Source: Trichoplax adhaerens (lineage: Eukaryota; Placozoa; Uniplacotomia; Trichoplacea; Trichoplacidae). Taken from it: DNA of 64,000 nucleotides. Numbering within the stretch: position 1 is the first letter of the stretch; every line of letters begins with the position of its first letter. A program made the translations under genes and the position numbers. Shown here piece after piece: positions 1 to 12,830 of the stretch. The notes under the pieces were generated by a model. That model had not been told where the DNA came from. It saw nothing but the letters and a program-made list of their open reading frames with translations, and did no database searches. The DNA lies in contig NW_002060947.1 in assembly GCF_000150275.1 (NCBI RefSeq), positions 2,159,740 through 2,223,739 on the forward strand, written 5' to 3'.

Positions 1-66
1 TTAGTTAATATTTTTATTTCTAAGATTGTGTAGACATTTTAATGCATGCTATATCTCAAATTATAG

Positions 67-2332
67 AAATGCACTAATTTAGATGAACAGATCGAACCTA
101 TTACTGCCGATGAAGCAACATTTTTAAGTAATGGATCCTCGATTAATGCTGTTAGACTTGTCAACCTTATTGAAGATTGGTTAGAATCTAAGGTAAGTCA
201 ATGAAAGACGCTTCTTGCGTACGTCTTAATTAAACACCTTACCATACTGTCTGTGATTTTATTATTGACATAAGTTGCTTTTATATTGTATTGCAGTACA
301 GTGGTTTAAAGCTACCTAAACTTTTGGATTTTATCCTTCATAAAAGTTTTAAAGATGTGTATAGATACGTTAGTGGAGAGATTGCAAACTTCATTGAATT
401 GAACAACGAAAGCATTGCAGCTATTGAAGATAGTAAACGAGATAAACGACAACTGATCGACAATAACAGTGATTTAGAAACTAGTAGCTCTAAGCGGATT
501 AAATTTATTCTTCCTTCGATAAATAATCAAATCAATAATATGATAAGATATGTTAAAAAAGGCAATATAATGGAGGCATTCGGGTAATTATTTCTATTCA
601 TTAAATAGTATTTTATAGCTACAATTATTCTAATTAAAATGAACTCATTCATGTTGTATCTCATGGTTTATTAAGCAATAGTAAAGAGGTGAAATGCGAC
701 GTAATTCTCGATATTTCAAATAAACTAAAGGAGAGATGGAGAGCAAAACTTTACAAGTGTATTGACGCTTCACCTTTAGTGGTAATTGATCGAGACAACA
801 GGTTTATAGAGCAATATGGAAACTTCTAGTTTATATTGTCATTTTTGATCATATTCTGAAATTTCTTTAAGATGAGTTCGTAGTTTGATAGTATATTTCA
901 ACTCTATGCGTAAACATGGAAAAATACATTTATTAATAGGCAAATCTTAACTTTTTCCTGTTATCATATGTTTTTCAGCAAATTCGTTTACATCGGTAGC
1001 CATTTCCATATTTTTGCTGCTATAAATATGGATTCGGGAGAAATCCTATGGGAGACAATATTGGGTGATAGAATTGAATCATCCGCCACGGTCTCTGTTT
1101 GTGGAAAATATGTTATTGTAGGTAAGGAATTCTCATACATAAAAGTTAAGTAGTTATGTATTATATTGATATTAGAGTTATACTGTATATTTCATAAATT
1201 ATAAACGGTAATTGTGACTTTAACAATGACTGTAGGCTGTTATGATCATCGAGTTTATACGTTAGACAGAACTACTGGGGCTATAGTATGGCAATTTGTC
1301 ACTAATGGACCCGTAAAATCATCTCCGTTGACGGATCCAGAAACTGGTCTAATTTGGATTGGATCTCATGATCACTATGTTTATGCCCTAAACATTACAG
1401 TTAATTTGCATACAGTAGTAGTCTATATTGCATTTTGATTGGGTTAGATCGCCCAGAATGAACATTTAATTTATTTGTTTGTATTAGGGAAAGTGTGCTA
1501 GATTTAGGATTGATTGCAAAGATGGATCTTGCTTTTCATCACCTTGTCTTGGCACCTCACCACGCTTGCTCTACACGGCTACATTAGCAGGAACTATACT
1601 AGCAATTGATCCTGTAATTATCTACAGTATACGCGCGTATAAATTGGGATATAAATGAGCTTACTTATTAATTATGAATTATTTCTACTATCGCTGCAGA
1701 ATTATATAACTTTCTTTCTGTTCGATATCTTCAGGACAATGGAAATATTTTTTGGCAGTTTCATTGTTCTCGGGCAATATTCTCTTCTCCTTGCGTGATT
1801 CCGGCCGGTATTTGTGTGGGTTGTACTAACGGTACAATTATTGCTCTTGACAATGAAGGAAGCGAAGTAAGAAATATGATTACTATTCGATAAATCATTT
1901 TGGTAGCTATGCACTTGTATGTAATCATATATTTATTTACGTAATCGAATTCCGCTTTTCGCATAGCTGTGGCATATTACATGCAATCAACCGATTTTTT
2001 GCTCTCCTGTATTTCATAAAGACCGCATTTGGATTGGTTCACATGAATCTTGCGTCTACTGTATATCCATTTTTGGTAAAATTTTATGGAGAAGGGAAAC
2101 AACTAGCCCTGTATATTCTACACCTTTCTTGCATAATCTAGGAAGCCAGAACGATCTGTTTTTAATAGTATGTAGTACTGATGGTACCATATACATAATG
2201 AATGCATTGAATGGTCATGTAAAAATTCGCCATCATTTGGGTGGTCAGGTTTTTTCATCGCCTGTTGCAGTAGGCGATCGTTTTCTTGTAGGCTGTAGAA
2301 ATGATTATTTACATGCTTTCCAGCTGTCATAA
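67..2332 (+). CDS. AASDH: AASDH (ACSF4) 3' part: carrier domain plus PQQ-like beta-propeller
   Basis: This is the C-terminal part of the acyl-CoA synthetase family member 4 / beta-alanine-activating enzyme; the adenylation domain lies upstream of the window. Exons with matching phases are 67-192, 297-583, 682-801, 979-1121, 1236-1399, 1488-1613, 1735-1866 and 1967-2332 (TAA). The first exon encodes an acyl-carrier domain with NGSSINAVRL, where the second serine sits at the usual phosphopantetheine position, although the canonical D/N-S-L is S-S-I. Exon 3 carries the family block CIDASPLVV. Exons 4-8 encode repeated propeller blades with motifs such as YIGSHFH, GEILWE, GAIVWQF, SSP and WIGSH. 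The family is known for activating beta-alanine or related amino acids; the physiological substrate is unsettled. A putative AATAAA lies at 2909. Identification is firm; exact splice sites are inferred. Confidence 0.9.
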
Positions 2333-5300
2333 ACAAACCAACATTTGATATAGCTATTAAGATGGCATGCTTTAGAAAGAGTAACTATCGATGTAGTTAG
2401 TTTCTAACTATAAATACTATCAATACGTAATACTTTAATGTACCGCATCATTTAATCATTATCTGATAATGCTATAGAATGAATTACTCGCTAGTTACAG
2501 ATACAAATAATAACTAAAAACAAAAGTCTAATTCTGTATAAATTATTTAAATGAATAATGAGAGATATTAGTTATAGCTGCTGTTACGAAAAACTTAAAA
2601 ATAAGAGTTCTAAGGTCACATAAAATCATCAGCATGATAAATTCATCTAATCTTGAAATATACTTCGTAAATTTGTTACTTATACCAATATAGAAAACTT
2701 TTAAATGGTTCTATCGATAGACTGTATATCGACATTATATCTTTACTATAAAGTAAATTTTTCCTATGCGTGTATTTTACTCAAACTCAGACTTTTTCGT
2801 ATTTCATGCTTACTCTGTGTTAATAGTAAAGCTTTTAAACTAGGAGTTGTACATCGTAGTTTTTGTGTAAAAAAGGTGCAGGCATGAGAAGTGTTTATAA
2901 AAATATCAAATAAAACTTTTATCAAATATAGTGTATTAAAGTCTTATCCTGCAATAGCCTGGATTACTTTTACATCTACAATGAACGATATAGCATCGTA
3001 CCATCTTTCATATTGATTTAGGTAATTAATTATTGTGCTTAAATTGTATATTCTGCAAGGGTATAAATATTACTTTGGCGAATATTTGGGCATCTTACCT
3101 GAATTAAGCTTTAGTTTGCGTATAAAATGATCAGGTACATTTTTTAATGAGCTCATAAGTATATTACTAAGAATTAGCAGAATATACATATTGTATGGTG
3201 CACATATTTCAAGTTCACGATTTACGTTCTTAATAATTGATTGCATATAGTTTATTTAGTTAATTAATTTCTGAAGGGAGAATTAAGCAACACTGCAGTA
3301 AAAGTTGCCTATAGCTTTATTAAGCATGAGGACAAAATACGAAGGTTTGAATTCATATTTCTCGATTACTTATAGACAACTAGAATTTTTATAAAATGAA
3401 ATAAAATACTCCATATTTGGCTCGTAGTCAAGTCAACAACTCTGTGTTTACTTTGTTAGCTCTTACTTAATAACAACCAATCAAAGACATGTATAAAGAA
3501 GGCGAAGAAAATGGTAAGTAATAAAAACCAATGTTTATACAGTCCTGTATGTTTTTTTGATCGGAAAAATACACCACAATAATGTTCTTTTCTTCTGTCT
3601 ATCAAGATTTATCGTTCATGAGAAGATTAATCATTTGAATTATATGCTGAATTTAATTTTCTGTCTATGAAATTATTGGGTAAAGGTTTTATCCAGCAGA
3701 ATTTTATGAAATAAACAGTTGATTATTTTTACAGTATAATCTGATTTGAAGTAATACAATCAATTTTAAATTTATTGATAGTAATTCTCATTTGATAATA
3801 TTAGTTGACATTAGTTGACATATACCATACCGGAGGTATATAAATTGCCTAGTAATAAATTATTTTTAATTTCATCTTGCTAAGAATATCATACTCCGAT
3901 TGCTCTCATATTACTCCGGCTAGAAAAACCGCATGCATAATTAATCAGCTTTCTCTTTTGTTAGAAAAATCAATTATTTTAATTACAGTCTGATCTGAGC
4001 ATTTCTGAATTTTTGTTTAATACTAAATCAAGAACTTTGTTATACTAATTCTTGCCTAATTGTAATTAATAAATGCTCGGTAATATAGGTGGTATTAGGT
4101 AGCCAAGTTGCTTTCAATAATATCGCAATTTAATTATTCTCAAGATGCTTCGAACTCAAAAAACTGCCGGCGTTTTTGCTCTTTCTTATGTATTGCTGCG
4201 AAACTTATTAATGAAAGTGCAATTTCATTATAATTCACAATCATTCCTGTGTTTTGTTTAAGGCCAACAATTTTGTTTGTGCTTATTCTTACTTAGCTAA
4301 TAATGTAGGAAGTAGAAAAACTTATCAGGTGTATAAATTGCTTTTAGTAATTCCGGTATATTCTAGTGGTATCATCGATTTCTCATTTCTTAGGATAGAA
4401 AAACCGCATACTACATCACTTTTATCCCGTTTTATTCTTCATTATAGAAATAATCGTTTCCATACTATGGAATTGAAATTACTAAAATCAAACTAGACCA
4501 TCTGATGCTTAATTATGGCCCATAATATCTTTAATGGTATATAGTTAATTGCCGTATGTCAATATATGAAGATTAATAAAGTAGAAAGAACTATTAAGAT
4601 CCACACATACAAAAAAATCAAAATATTTTGTATACTATAAAATAGGATAATAGGCAACGATATTTTCATCTTTTATCCAAATGATCTCTGCTCAAATTTT
4701 TTATTTTGGGGGGGGGGGATTGATAACTGATCTATTTCTGAGTTTGCTTTAATTTCAAATCAAACAATTTCATATAGAGTGATATCAATTCTCATTGGAT
4801 AATTATTAATCTCTGCATTACACTATAGCTAAATAATGAAAATCGCTGTTAATCAATTGTGTTTATATAGTCTCATTTGCTATTTAATTGGAAAATAGCT
4901 TGCAATATGGGTTGTCACTCATTTTTATCCTACTATTGAGGAAAAGCAACCATTTCAATTATATTCTAATTTCAATATCTTAAGTGTTAAACAGAAGGGG
5001 AATACGTTGTTATTTAACTGTTGTCTCCATCGTTTCAACTTGATTGAATTAAACAAAAGATATTGAAGCATTTCCTTTATTCTACCTCGGTAAATAGTAA
5101 CGGTAAATAATACCAATGATTGTCGACACTTTAGCATTCATTTTTCAATATTTAATACTATAAAAATGAATGATTTACTCTTTATCGCCATATATAATCA
5201 TCAACCCGTTTGATTGAATACTGTAATGCAAAATGGCGTCCATATGGTTTGTGTTGATTACTATCGTATCCAAGGTAAAAAATAATAATTTTTGTTGTTT

Positions 5301-6020
5301 ATGAAAGTAAAAAATCTTCTGTCGTATCTACAGTATGCATATGCTCTTCCACACAGATATCCTATCTACAAGTAATCAAGTATGGAATAAACGAATGATT
5401 TTATTACAATTAATGTAGGAAATAATTTTATCGTCTTGATAACTTGGCATACAGCGTAAAAAAGAAGAAGAAATAATACGTAAGTCAGTTTTTGAAGGAA
5501 TGGATAATTCTAGACAAACTCTAACTATCTTCCTTACCATCTTTCATTCCTTTTCGTGATATAATAATCTCTTAATTGACCTGTTTAATATTCTCAGTTG
5601 ATGAATAATAACATTAGACAAATTAATACCATTAAGATTGACCATTTTTATAACTTTACTATCAAATTAAAGCGAATCGACTCCAATCCAAATATCTAGA
5701 AGTATTTCTGGTTTATTACTGGATACCACGATAGCTTTCGTAGCATATTACTATCTGCTCTATATACTTATACCAGTGTGAATTTACGCGTATAATATAC
5801 AGATTAGTGAAGAGATAGCACTATTTTTACGCTCTATGCTGCGATGTCAATACATAGACACATTTTAGGCAATTGGCCTAAGATTATATGTCTATGTGTA
5901 AGTATACATGAAGAATAGGATGAAGACATCTATTTTTCATTAGAATCTGTAATAATTGTCTAGTCTCGCGCTGATCGTTTCTTTAACATTTTAACTTTCT
6001 TTAGATAAATTGAAAGTTAA
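2333..6020. other. Intergenic region, AASDH 3' flank
   Basis: AT-rich DNA with no coding block that I recognise. An AATAAA at 2909 could end the AASDH transcript. A run of 11 G sits at 4708-4718. Between about 3.7 and 5.1 kb short diverged repeats recur, for example TAGAAAAACCGCAT near 3923 and 4397. Short ORFs here look like chance. Confidence 0.5.
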
Positions 6021-6143
6021 TCGATTAACAATCAAACAGGAACATTAAAAAGCCTTGAAGAAAACTTACTTTTAAGAATTGATAAGTTGACAACTAAATA
6101 TTCAAGATTTAAACTATCCTCGTTATCATTTGCTAATGTTGCG

Positions 6144-6803
6144 ATGGCTATTGATTGGAATAGACCATCGAATGCATCAGCACGATTTCGTCGTAGTCCT
6201 TTATTAATTGTTAACGAAAGTCCAACTATTCAAAAAGCCAAACAACGTAATATACAAGAAGAAATATCTCTCTACCAACGATTAAAAACGATCCAAATGG
6301 ATGAGAAATATTGTATTAATAAAATCAATATTAATAAACGCTTAACGGAATACAAATTTCGTGCTACAGTAACTATGAGTTCTGATTTACAACCTCATCA
6401 TCAGACATCTTTTCAGGATACTAATCATCAACGAAAATCAAAGTTTCGTCAACAACAGTACCAATCTATGCCACCTCCTTCTCCTAATGAATTTACACAA
6501 AGTGCTTTAACTCAGAATATCTTTCGTAGCCATAGTAAATATGGTGCTGAATGGTTTAATGACAATTTAGCCAAAGTTGTCTCAAAATGGAGAATTGATA
6601 ATCATTACGATCGTTATAATCCACCTTTTGAGGAGACTTATGCTTATATCAATACTATGCCACATGCAAGACCACCATCATCCTTGGCTTCTTATTGGAT
6701 TTCTAAAAAGCAACGCTCTAAAAAGCAAGCACTAATTAATTATGAATATAACCAGCGTTTATTAGAGCGTGAAATGCGTACTGTTAAATCAACATCACCT
6801 TAG
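6144..6803 (+). CDS. Orphan single-exon ORF, 219 aa, function unknown
   Basis: I do not recognise this protein. The frame is open from 6021 (after a stop at 6018), but the first ATG is at 6144, giving 219 aa to the TAG at 6801-6803. A splice acceptor near 6038 joining an upstream exon is also possible. The protein is basic and rich in Asn, Gln, Arg, Lys and Tyr. It has a charged, probably helical segment near its N-terminus (QEEISLYQRLKTIQ), a polar low-complexity middle (PPPSPNE) and a C-terminal part with several aromatic residues (WFNDN, NPPFEETYAY, SYWIS). There is no signal peptide or membrane segment. Length, ATG start and codon use like the neighbouring exons argue for a real gene. It lacks introns, unlike the recognised genes around it. 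Confidence 0.6.
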   Translation: MAIDWNRPSNASARFRRSPLLIVNESPTIQKAKQRNIQEEISLYQRLKTIQMDEKYCINKININKRLTEYKFRATVTMSSDLQPHHQTSFQDTNHQRKSKFRQQQYQSMPPPSPNEFTQSALTQNIFRSHSKYGAEWFNDNLAKVVSKWRIDNHYDRYNPPFEETYAYINTMPHARPPSSLASYWISKKQRSKKQALINYEYNQRLLEREMRTVKSTSP

Positions 6804-9800
6804 AAATATATTTAATTAAAATATTCAAGGATAAGGTTAGTAAATACCACTAGTCTCATAAAGTAGTTTAATAGTATCGGACAACATCATTTTACCAAAT
6901 TAAGTTAGATAGATCAGATATCCATCTTACATAGCCAAATCTTTCATGTCCCGACTACGATCTTAATAAAGAAAATACATTCAGTTACAACATTACTGCT
7001 GCATATAATTACCATTCCTGTTAGCTACAATTAATGAAAAGTCCTTGGCTAGATGATTTTAGGTATGATATGATTACTTTAATTTAAAAAGATCAATCTA
7101 GTATACTCAAGCATTTCATATCTTGATTAGAGGCCTATCGGAATGATAATATTAGGCTCAATGATTATGGATAGTATACTATCGCTTAAACCGAAAACAT
7201 CAATCGAATTCGCTTAAGTATATTCTCATCTCGCTTCTAAACTTAATCAGAATATGTAATATTTGATAATGTCAGATACGTAGCTATTGACATACAGGTA
7301 AAAATAATCTACCCTATCTCAAAATTACTTTATGATATTTAAAATCAGGATGACAGAAATTCTACTATCGATTGCATTAAGTTGAAGCAAGATTCTGTCT
7401 GCATAGTTCGTGATTTGGTCTAATCAGTGTGTTTACACCGTTATGACTGAGCCTTATAAAGTAACACGATAGTATTATTAATAATTAATTCTATCCAGCC
7501 TCCTACTCATAGAGCATATGTGATAAGGAAATGTTTCAGTGAGCATTTTATGCCAATCGATCTATTTGCTAATGCAAAATAACAATCTTATGTGCTCGTA
7601 CATAGAAGGATTTATTATAAGCATTTAAATCACAGAGACAGAAATTTATCACTACAATTGGGCCGTATAAAGTGAGACAATAAGGTTATTAATAACCAAT
7701 TTTATCCAATCTCTTACTTATAGAGTAAATGTGATATGTAACTTTCGATAAAAATTTCATGCCAGTCGATCCGTCCGCTACTGCAAAATAGCAATCTCAT
7801 ATATACGAAAGGATTTGTCATGAGCATTTAAATTACGAGGACAGAAATTTAATAACCATTGAAATGTACTAAGATTATAATCCTATACTCGGTAATTTAA
7901 TCTAGTGGGCTTGCTTTATACCTTATAATTTGCCCTTGGACGTAAAGCAATAGTGTTATTAATAGCATATATAAAAGTCAAACAGTTGCGTTAGAATGCT
8001 TTGCAATTTAATCGAAAAGGTTTATTTTATACTTTGTAACTTGCCCTTATAGATAAGATAATGACGTTATTCGTAGTTTTATTGCAGTTATACACAGAAA
8101 TGAAATAAACTACATTCATATCCTTGGTAATTTAACATCATAAGTTTGTTGCATAGTTTATAAGCTGCTCTTAAACGGAAGAATAACAATGATGATATAG
8201 TAGTAAATTCTGTACAAATCGTACACAGAAATAAAGACTATGTTCATATGCTCAACAGTTTAATTTTATAGGTTTAATTTATATTTTATAACTTGACCTT
8301 TAACGTAAAGTGGCATTATTGTTAAGAAGTTTCGTCTAATTTATGAACAGTAAAAAAAAAAGATTACTGCTCTAGGCCCAGTAATTTGATCTGATAGGCT
8401 TGTTTTATACCTTGTAACTTGTATTTTAAAGTATCATAATCATATTTTTGTAGTAAATCCTATTCAAGTCGTTTACGTTTAGCATGTTTGTTGTAAATAT
8501 GATGATGCAAGGCTATATTTACGTCCATAGTCATTTAGGTAAATGCATTTATTTATACTTTATGACGAGCTTGTATCAAATTTCTATTTGATAATGAAAA
8601 TATTTCAAATATTTTACGCCAGCTTGTCCATTATTTGTAATAATGAAGATCTACATCTATTTACTAGCCTATTTTGAGGTACATGTAGTAGCTAATTCCT
8701 TCCTGTTACGTTAATCTTAGGGATTTTATCTAAATTTAGGGATTAGGTGATGGAAATCCTCATGATCATCATAAATACGAGGCTTTACTAGCAACATAAT
8801 AACAGGTTTGACATAGAAAACTGGTAACAACAATCCTAGACATAATTTTGAATATGTTTAAATAGGTATAAAACTAAAGAAATGGGGGATAAAACTTGTG
8901 AAATAAATGATGGCTAACAGAACAGACTACATTTTAAGAATATGCAACAGGAAATATAATCGAGTCTACGGAATTACGTATTATGCTAACTATTACAGCT
9001 TAAAAATTAAACTGCTAGATATACAAATTATCTTTTAAATATTTCCATATCAACTCTACATTGCCAGCGATATTGTCCAAAATTTATCATATTTCGGCAT
9101 TTAACAATTTCGAGTCGTTAAATTATCAGCAATTATAACCGACAGTATAAAATAAAATTATCTGAGGGCACGAATGGAAGTAGGATAAATCACAAGCAGT
9201 CAATGAATTCTTGCAAAAAGTTAATCGCGATTTTGTGCATGATTCCTAACTCATATATAACTCTTGATGCGTTTATTGCAGTTAAAAACCAAGAAAGAGT
9301 ATTTTACGTCATTTAGTTATGGCCAATAAAATGAAGGCAAAACACAGCACCATATTGACAGCTGCTAGCTGCAGTAGCTGATATACAAATCCAAAGCTAT
9401 TCTGTACGTATACAAACAGATAGATTTAAATTTATATAAATAGTCAATAGTCAAGATAAATGTAATAACCCTGATGAGGACTGGATTTAACCTGGCTTGA
9501 ATGAATGGTAAAATTTAATGGCTGAATTTAACCGACAAAGAAGTTATTCAACCAAGAGATACTGGCCCAAATAAATCAAAATAGCTTCATATCACTTCTT
9601 CGAAGTGCTTGGATGTAACAGTTACTGGTATTACCGAAAAACATTTTACTAAATCAACTAGTTTTACTACCTCGATTTTACTGTGGTGATTATTTTTTGT
9701 TTATAGATCATTCTCTCCTATATCTAGTTTTAAATTTATTATACAATGATAAGATATCCTTTCTTGTTCGTATTTCATTAATCAAATCAATATTTTAGTA

Positions 9801-11726
9801 TTAGATTGCCAATGTGCTATTATAAAGCTTGTCAAATTCTAATTCTTATTCATTATTTAAAGATGTAAAAGTCATATACTAATTATCATCATCACCCCTA
9901 GTTTTAATTTTAGACGATAGTTCCAAACAAATTTTATTACAAGAATATAATTCGTATTTCTCAATTTACGATACTAAATTCATTTATAAATTGTCATTAT
10001 TACTGATTCGGTAAGTGGATTAAATATATTCCGATCTAGATCATAATATTAAATGTAGATGCCAATCTACTAATCTCAACAATTGCAGCACTTATACGAT
10101 AGTTCAGCTCTGATAACAACCAAAAAATGCCTGTCTGATGAATATTGAGAACATGAACCCCTGTTTTTAAAGTATCGCTATAATTTGATGACAGATCTCT
10201 GCTTGCCACAGATGTACAATCTCCTTAGTAGATTCATGATTATGAATTAAAATTTCGACTTTCTTTCGTAAAATGAAATATTTTAGACAAAATCCTGTTT
10301 ACTATAATTCTTAAATCTTATATTCTATGAGCCATTGGAAATAATTTATTATTAAAAATATCATTTCTACTTTAGCATTAACAAAAATTAAATTGATTGC
10401 GTTAGTGTGACTGATATAGGGTAACTATGAGTGAAATAGCAACTTAAAATTATGGTACCATACGTTTGCAAATTCGTTTCATTAAAATTGTGACATGATT
10501 ACGTGAAATAAAAAATTTCTATTAACGTTGGCTCGGTATGCTGAATCCTTTATTGTAAATTTATTCTGAAACGCAATTTATCCTCGATAGCATGATTAAA
10601 ATAATATAAATATTAAAAATTACTCGTACTTATCGATAACCATGAAAATATAGATTAATATACATCAATGCCTTAAACATGGACTTCAGTAAAACATTGA
10701 GAAGATGCCATTGCGCCCACAATAATGGATTCTAAGTAACAACGTAAATATATATATGTTATACATTAAATGATTGAGGACAAGATAGGTAATAGCCTAT
10801 TCAATGGAATTTTATCATGAAACACAGATAATAAGACAGGCAGAATAAAATGTTAATGAACTAGTAATTCTACTACAACTACTTTTAATTATTAGTTTCT
10901 ATGATATTATATTCTATTTCTACGTGTATTAAACATGGGTGAAATTAATTCACTTATGATAAGGAGGTAACCTGATATCTATAGATAATTATCATATCTT
11001 AATGCTTCCCACTAATCTATAGATTTAAAATTCTGATGGAGTAAGGAGACAGCATTATTTTCCTTTTTTATTTCAAGTATCTAGCTTGATCAAGAATCGG
11101 TTGAGATAGTTCAAAACCTAAATTGTAGTTATAATCCCATACTCGATACATGTACTATGATATAAAATAAATTTTTCGCTATCAAATTGGTTTAAGCATA
11201 ACATGAAATGTTTCTTAAGGCAAGTTATAGGTTGCACCCACATGATATGTAGGAATGTTGATTAGAACATCGTTGAAATAGCAAAAAGAGAAACGATGGC
11301 GATCGTAAATTAATATAATTAAGAATATATCAGCTGATCAATTTTCGTTTGTCATTTTAGGTGTAAAATTTTAAATCCTACGACATAATGATAATCAAGA
11401 AAAGGTTTTCACATATTTTTATAATTCTATTAAAGTAATGTATAGGCTTTTTTTTATAGCAGATGCAATTTGGTTAATCTACTTCAAGTACGTTACGTAA
11501 ATTAAACTTTATTGGAAAGACAGTAAAGGAGAAATATACGTAGATGTATTAGCAAGCTAATAAGCAATGCGATAGTTACTTCATAATAGTATGAAGAAAA
11601 TAATATACAGTAGTTGCTGTTTTACAGGGTGCTCCTTTAGTAAATAGAGATTTGGTACATGTCATGGATTATTTTACGATGACGATATTATTACGTATAA
11701 AGTTAATCCAGTTTGAATCTGTGAAA
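6804..11726. other. Intergenic region between two orphan ORFs
   Basis: About 4.9 kb of AT-rich DNA without a recognisable coding block. It contains the diverged tandem array listed separately (7320-8480). The remainder shows nothing clear. Confidence 0.5.
7320..8480. repeat. Diverged tandem repeat array
   Basis: A core resembling GCCTTATAAAGTAACA followed by ATTATTAATA recurs with drift near 7454, 7665, 7941, 8051, 8173, 8303 and 8425. Two upstream units are about 205-211 bp apart: GCATTTAAATCACAG at 7621 versus GCATTTAAATTACGA at 7824, and TAGAGCATATGTGATA at 7510 versus TAGAGTAAATGTGATA at 7721. Later units are about 110-130 bp apart. TTTATACCTTATAA/TTTATACCTTGTAA also repeats. The copies are old and degenerate and carry no ORF. 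This is a decayed satellite-like or minisatellite array of unknown role. Confidence 0.65.
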
Positions 11727-12830
11727 TTAGTATTTTAGCCATTGCGTTTGACGTTTTCGATGGCGATATTTATTGTTATGTCCAGTCCGAAAATTTCGAA
11801 TATAATTGCAATTACGAATTTCTTCATATAGCTTAGGCAAATTCTCATTTTCTAATGGATGTTTTCGATTCTGATGTAAACGCAGTTTCAAAGTGGACGA
11901 TTGAAAAGCAGATGGCTTCTTTGGATTATCTTTACTTGTATCATTATTAAGAACCGGATGATCAATATTATTATTATTATGGCGATCGTGGCTTTCATCT
12001 TCATTCAGTTCGGGGAATAATTCATCTAATTTATTAGCAAATCCTTCATTATCACGATTCTGTTTAGCTTGCATTGATTGTTGGAAGCGTTCTAGGTTTT
12101 GCTTTTCGATTTCCGTTAATAACGGCAATAAAGATGCTCGCCGACCCGTTAAATCGCTAGTCATCATATGTTTTTGTCGTCTATTAGTGGGTAAGATTAT
12201 GTTATTAGGATCAACTTCAACTCGATTAAAAGCTAATGATTGACGACGGATTTCCATGTTAGTGGAAGTAGGCGGATGCATGAATTCAACTTTATGCTGA
12301 GGATGTTTGCTTGCATCATGATCTTGATTATTTGCATCGTTATCATCGTTTTGTTGTATAGGTCGTTTCCTTCTTGATTGCCAACGTCTCATTCTAGTTG
12401 ATGATGATTCACTAATTTGGCTATCGTTGTCATCAGATTGCTGTAAATTATGATTACTGGATAATTGCGGAAGATGCACATCATTGGCACTGGTCTTGTT
12501 TTTGTTACTTTTACTATCACCATAATTTCCTTTTGATTTTAGTTTAGGTAGTTTTACATCATTGTGGATATCATAGTGTGATTTCCTTTGAGATTTTCTC
12601 CTTAAGTAATGATTATTATGAGCACGAGCAACTAGATAACGCCGATCTTCTTCACTTCTTAATAGATATGCCTGTTGCTCTTTCTTCAATAAACTGAGTT
12701 GTCTATCAAGCACAAAATCTTCCATTGCATTGGTAATTCGGACTGAATGAGACATTTCACTCGGTTTGAATTTATTCCAACGTAAGAGATTATCGTTAGC
12801 GTTGCTATTTTGTGACATTGCCATCTTCAT
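11727..12830 (-). CDS. Orphan single-exon ORF, 367 aa, function unknown
   Basis: I do not recognise this protein. It runs from the ATG at 12830 to the stop at 11727; ATGs at codons 3 and 5 are alternative starts. It is hydrophilic and very rich in Asn, Asp, Ser, Arg, Lys, His and Gln. The N-terminal part (about residues 30-75) is charged and helical-looking (LDRQLSLLKKEQQAYLL). The middle is a low-complexity, probably disordered stretch (QQNDDNDANNQDHD), followed by a helical segment (EIEKQNLERFQQSMQAKQ) and an acidic motif (LDELFPELNEDE). The C-terminus is basic. There is no signal peptide or membrane segment. A 1.1-kb uninterrupted ORF in such AT-rich DNA is unlikely by chance. Like the ORF at 6144 it has no intron. 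Confidence 0.65.
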   Translation of the reverse strand: MKMAMSQNSNANDNLLRWNKFKPSEMSHSVRITNAMEDFVLDRQLSLLKKEQQAYLLRSEEDRRYLVARAHNNHYLRRKSQRKSHYDIHNDVKLPKLKSKGNYGDSKSNKNKTSANDVHLPQLSSNHNLQQSDDNDSQISESSSTRMRRWQSRRKRPIQQNDDNDANNQDHDASKHPQHKVEFMHPPTSTNMEIRRQSLAFNRVEVDPNNIILPTNRRQKHMMTSDLTGRRASLLPLLTEIEKQNLERFQQSMQAKQNRDNEGFANKLDELFPELNEDESHDRHNNNNIDHPVLNNDTSKDNPKKPSAFQSSTLKLRLHQNRKHPLENENLPKLYEEIRNCNYIRNFRTGHNNKYRHRKRQTQWLKY

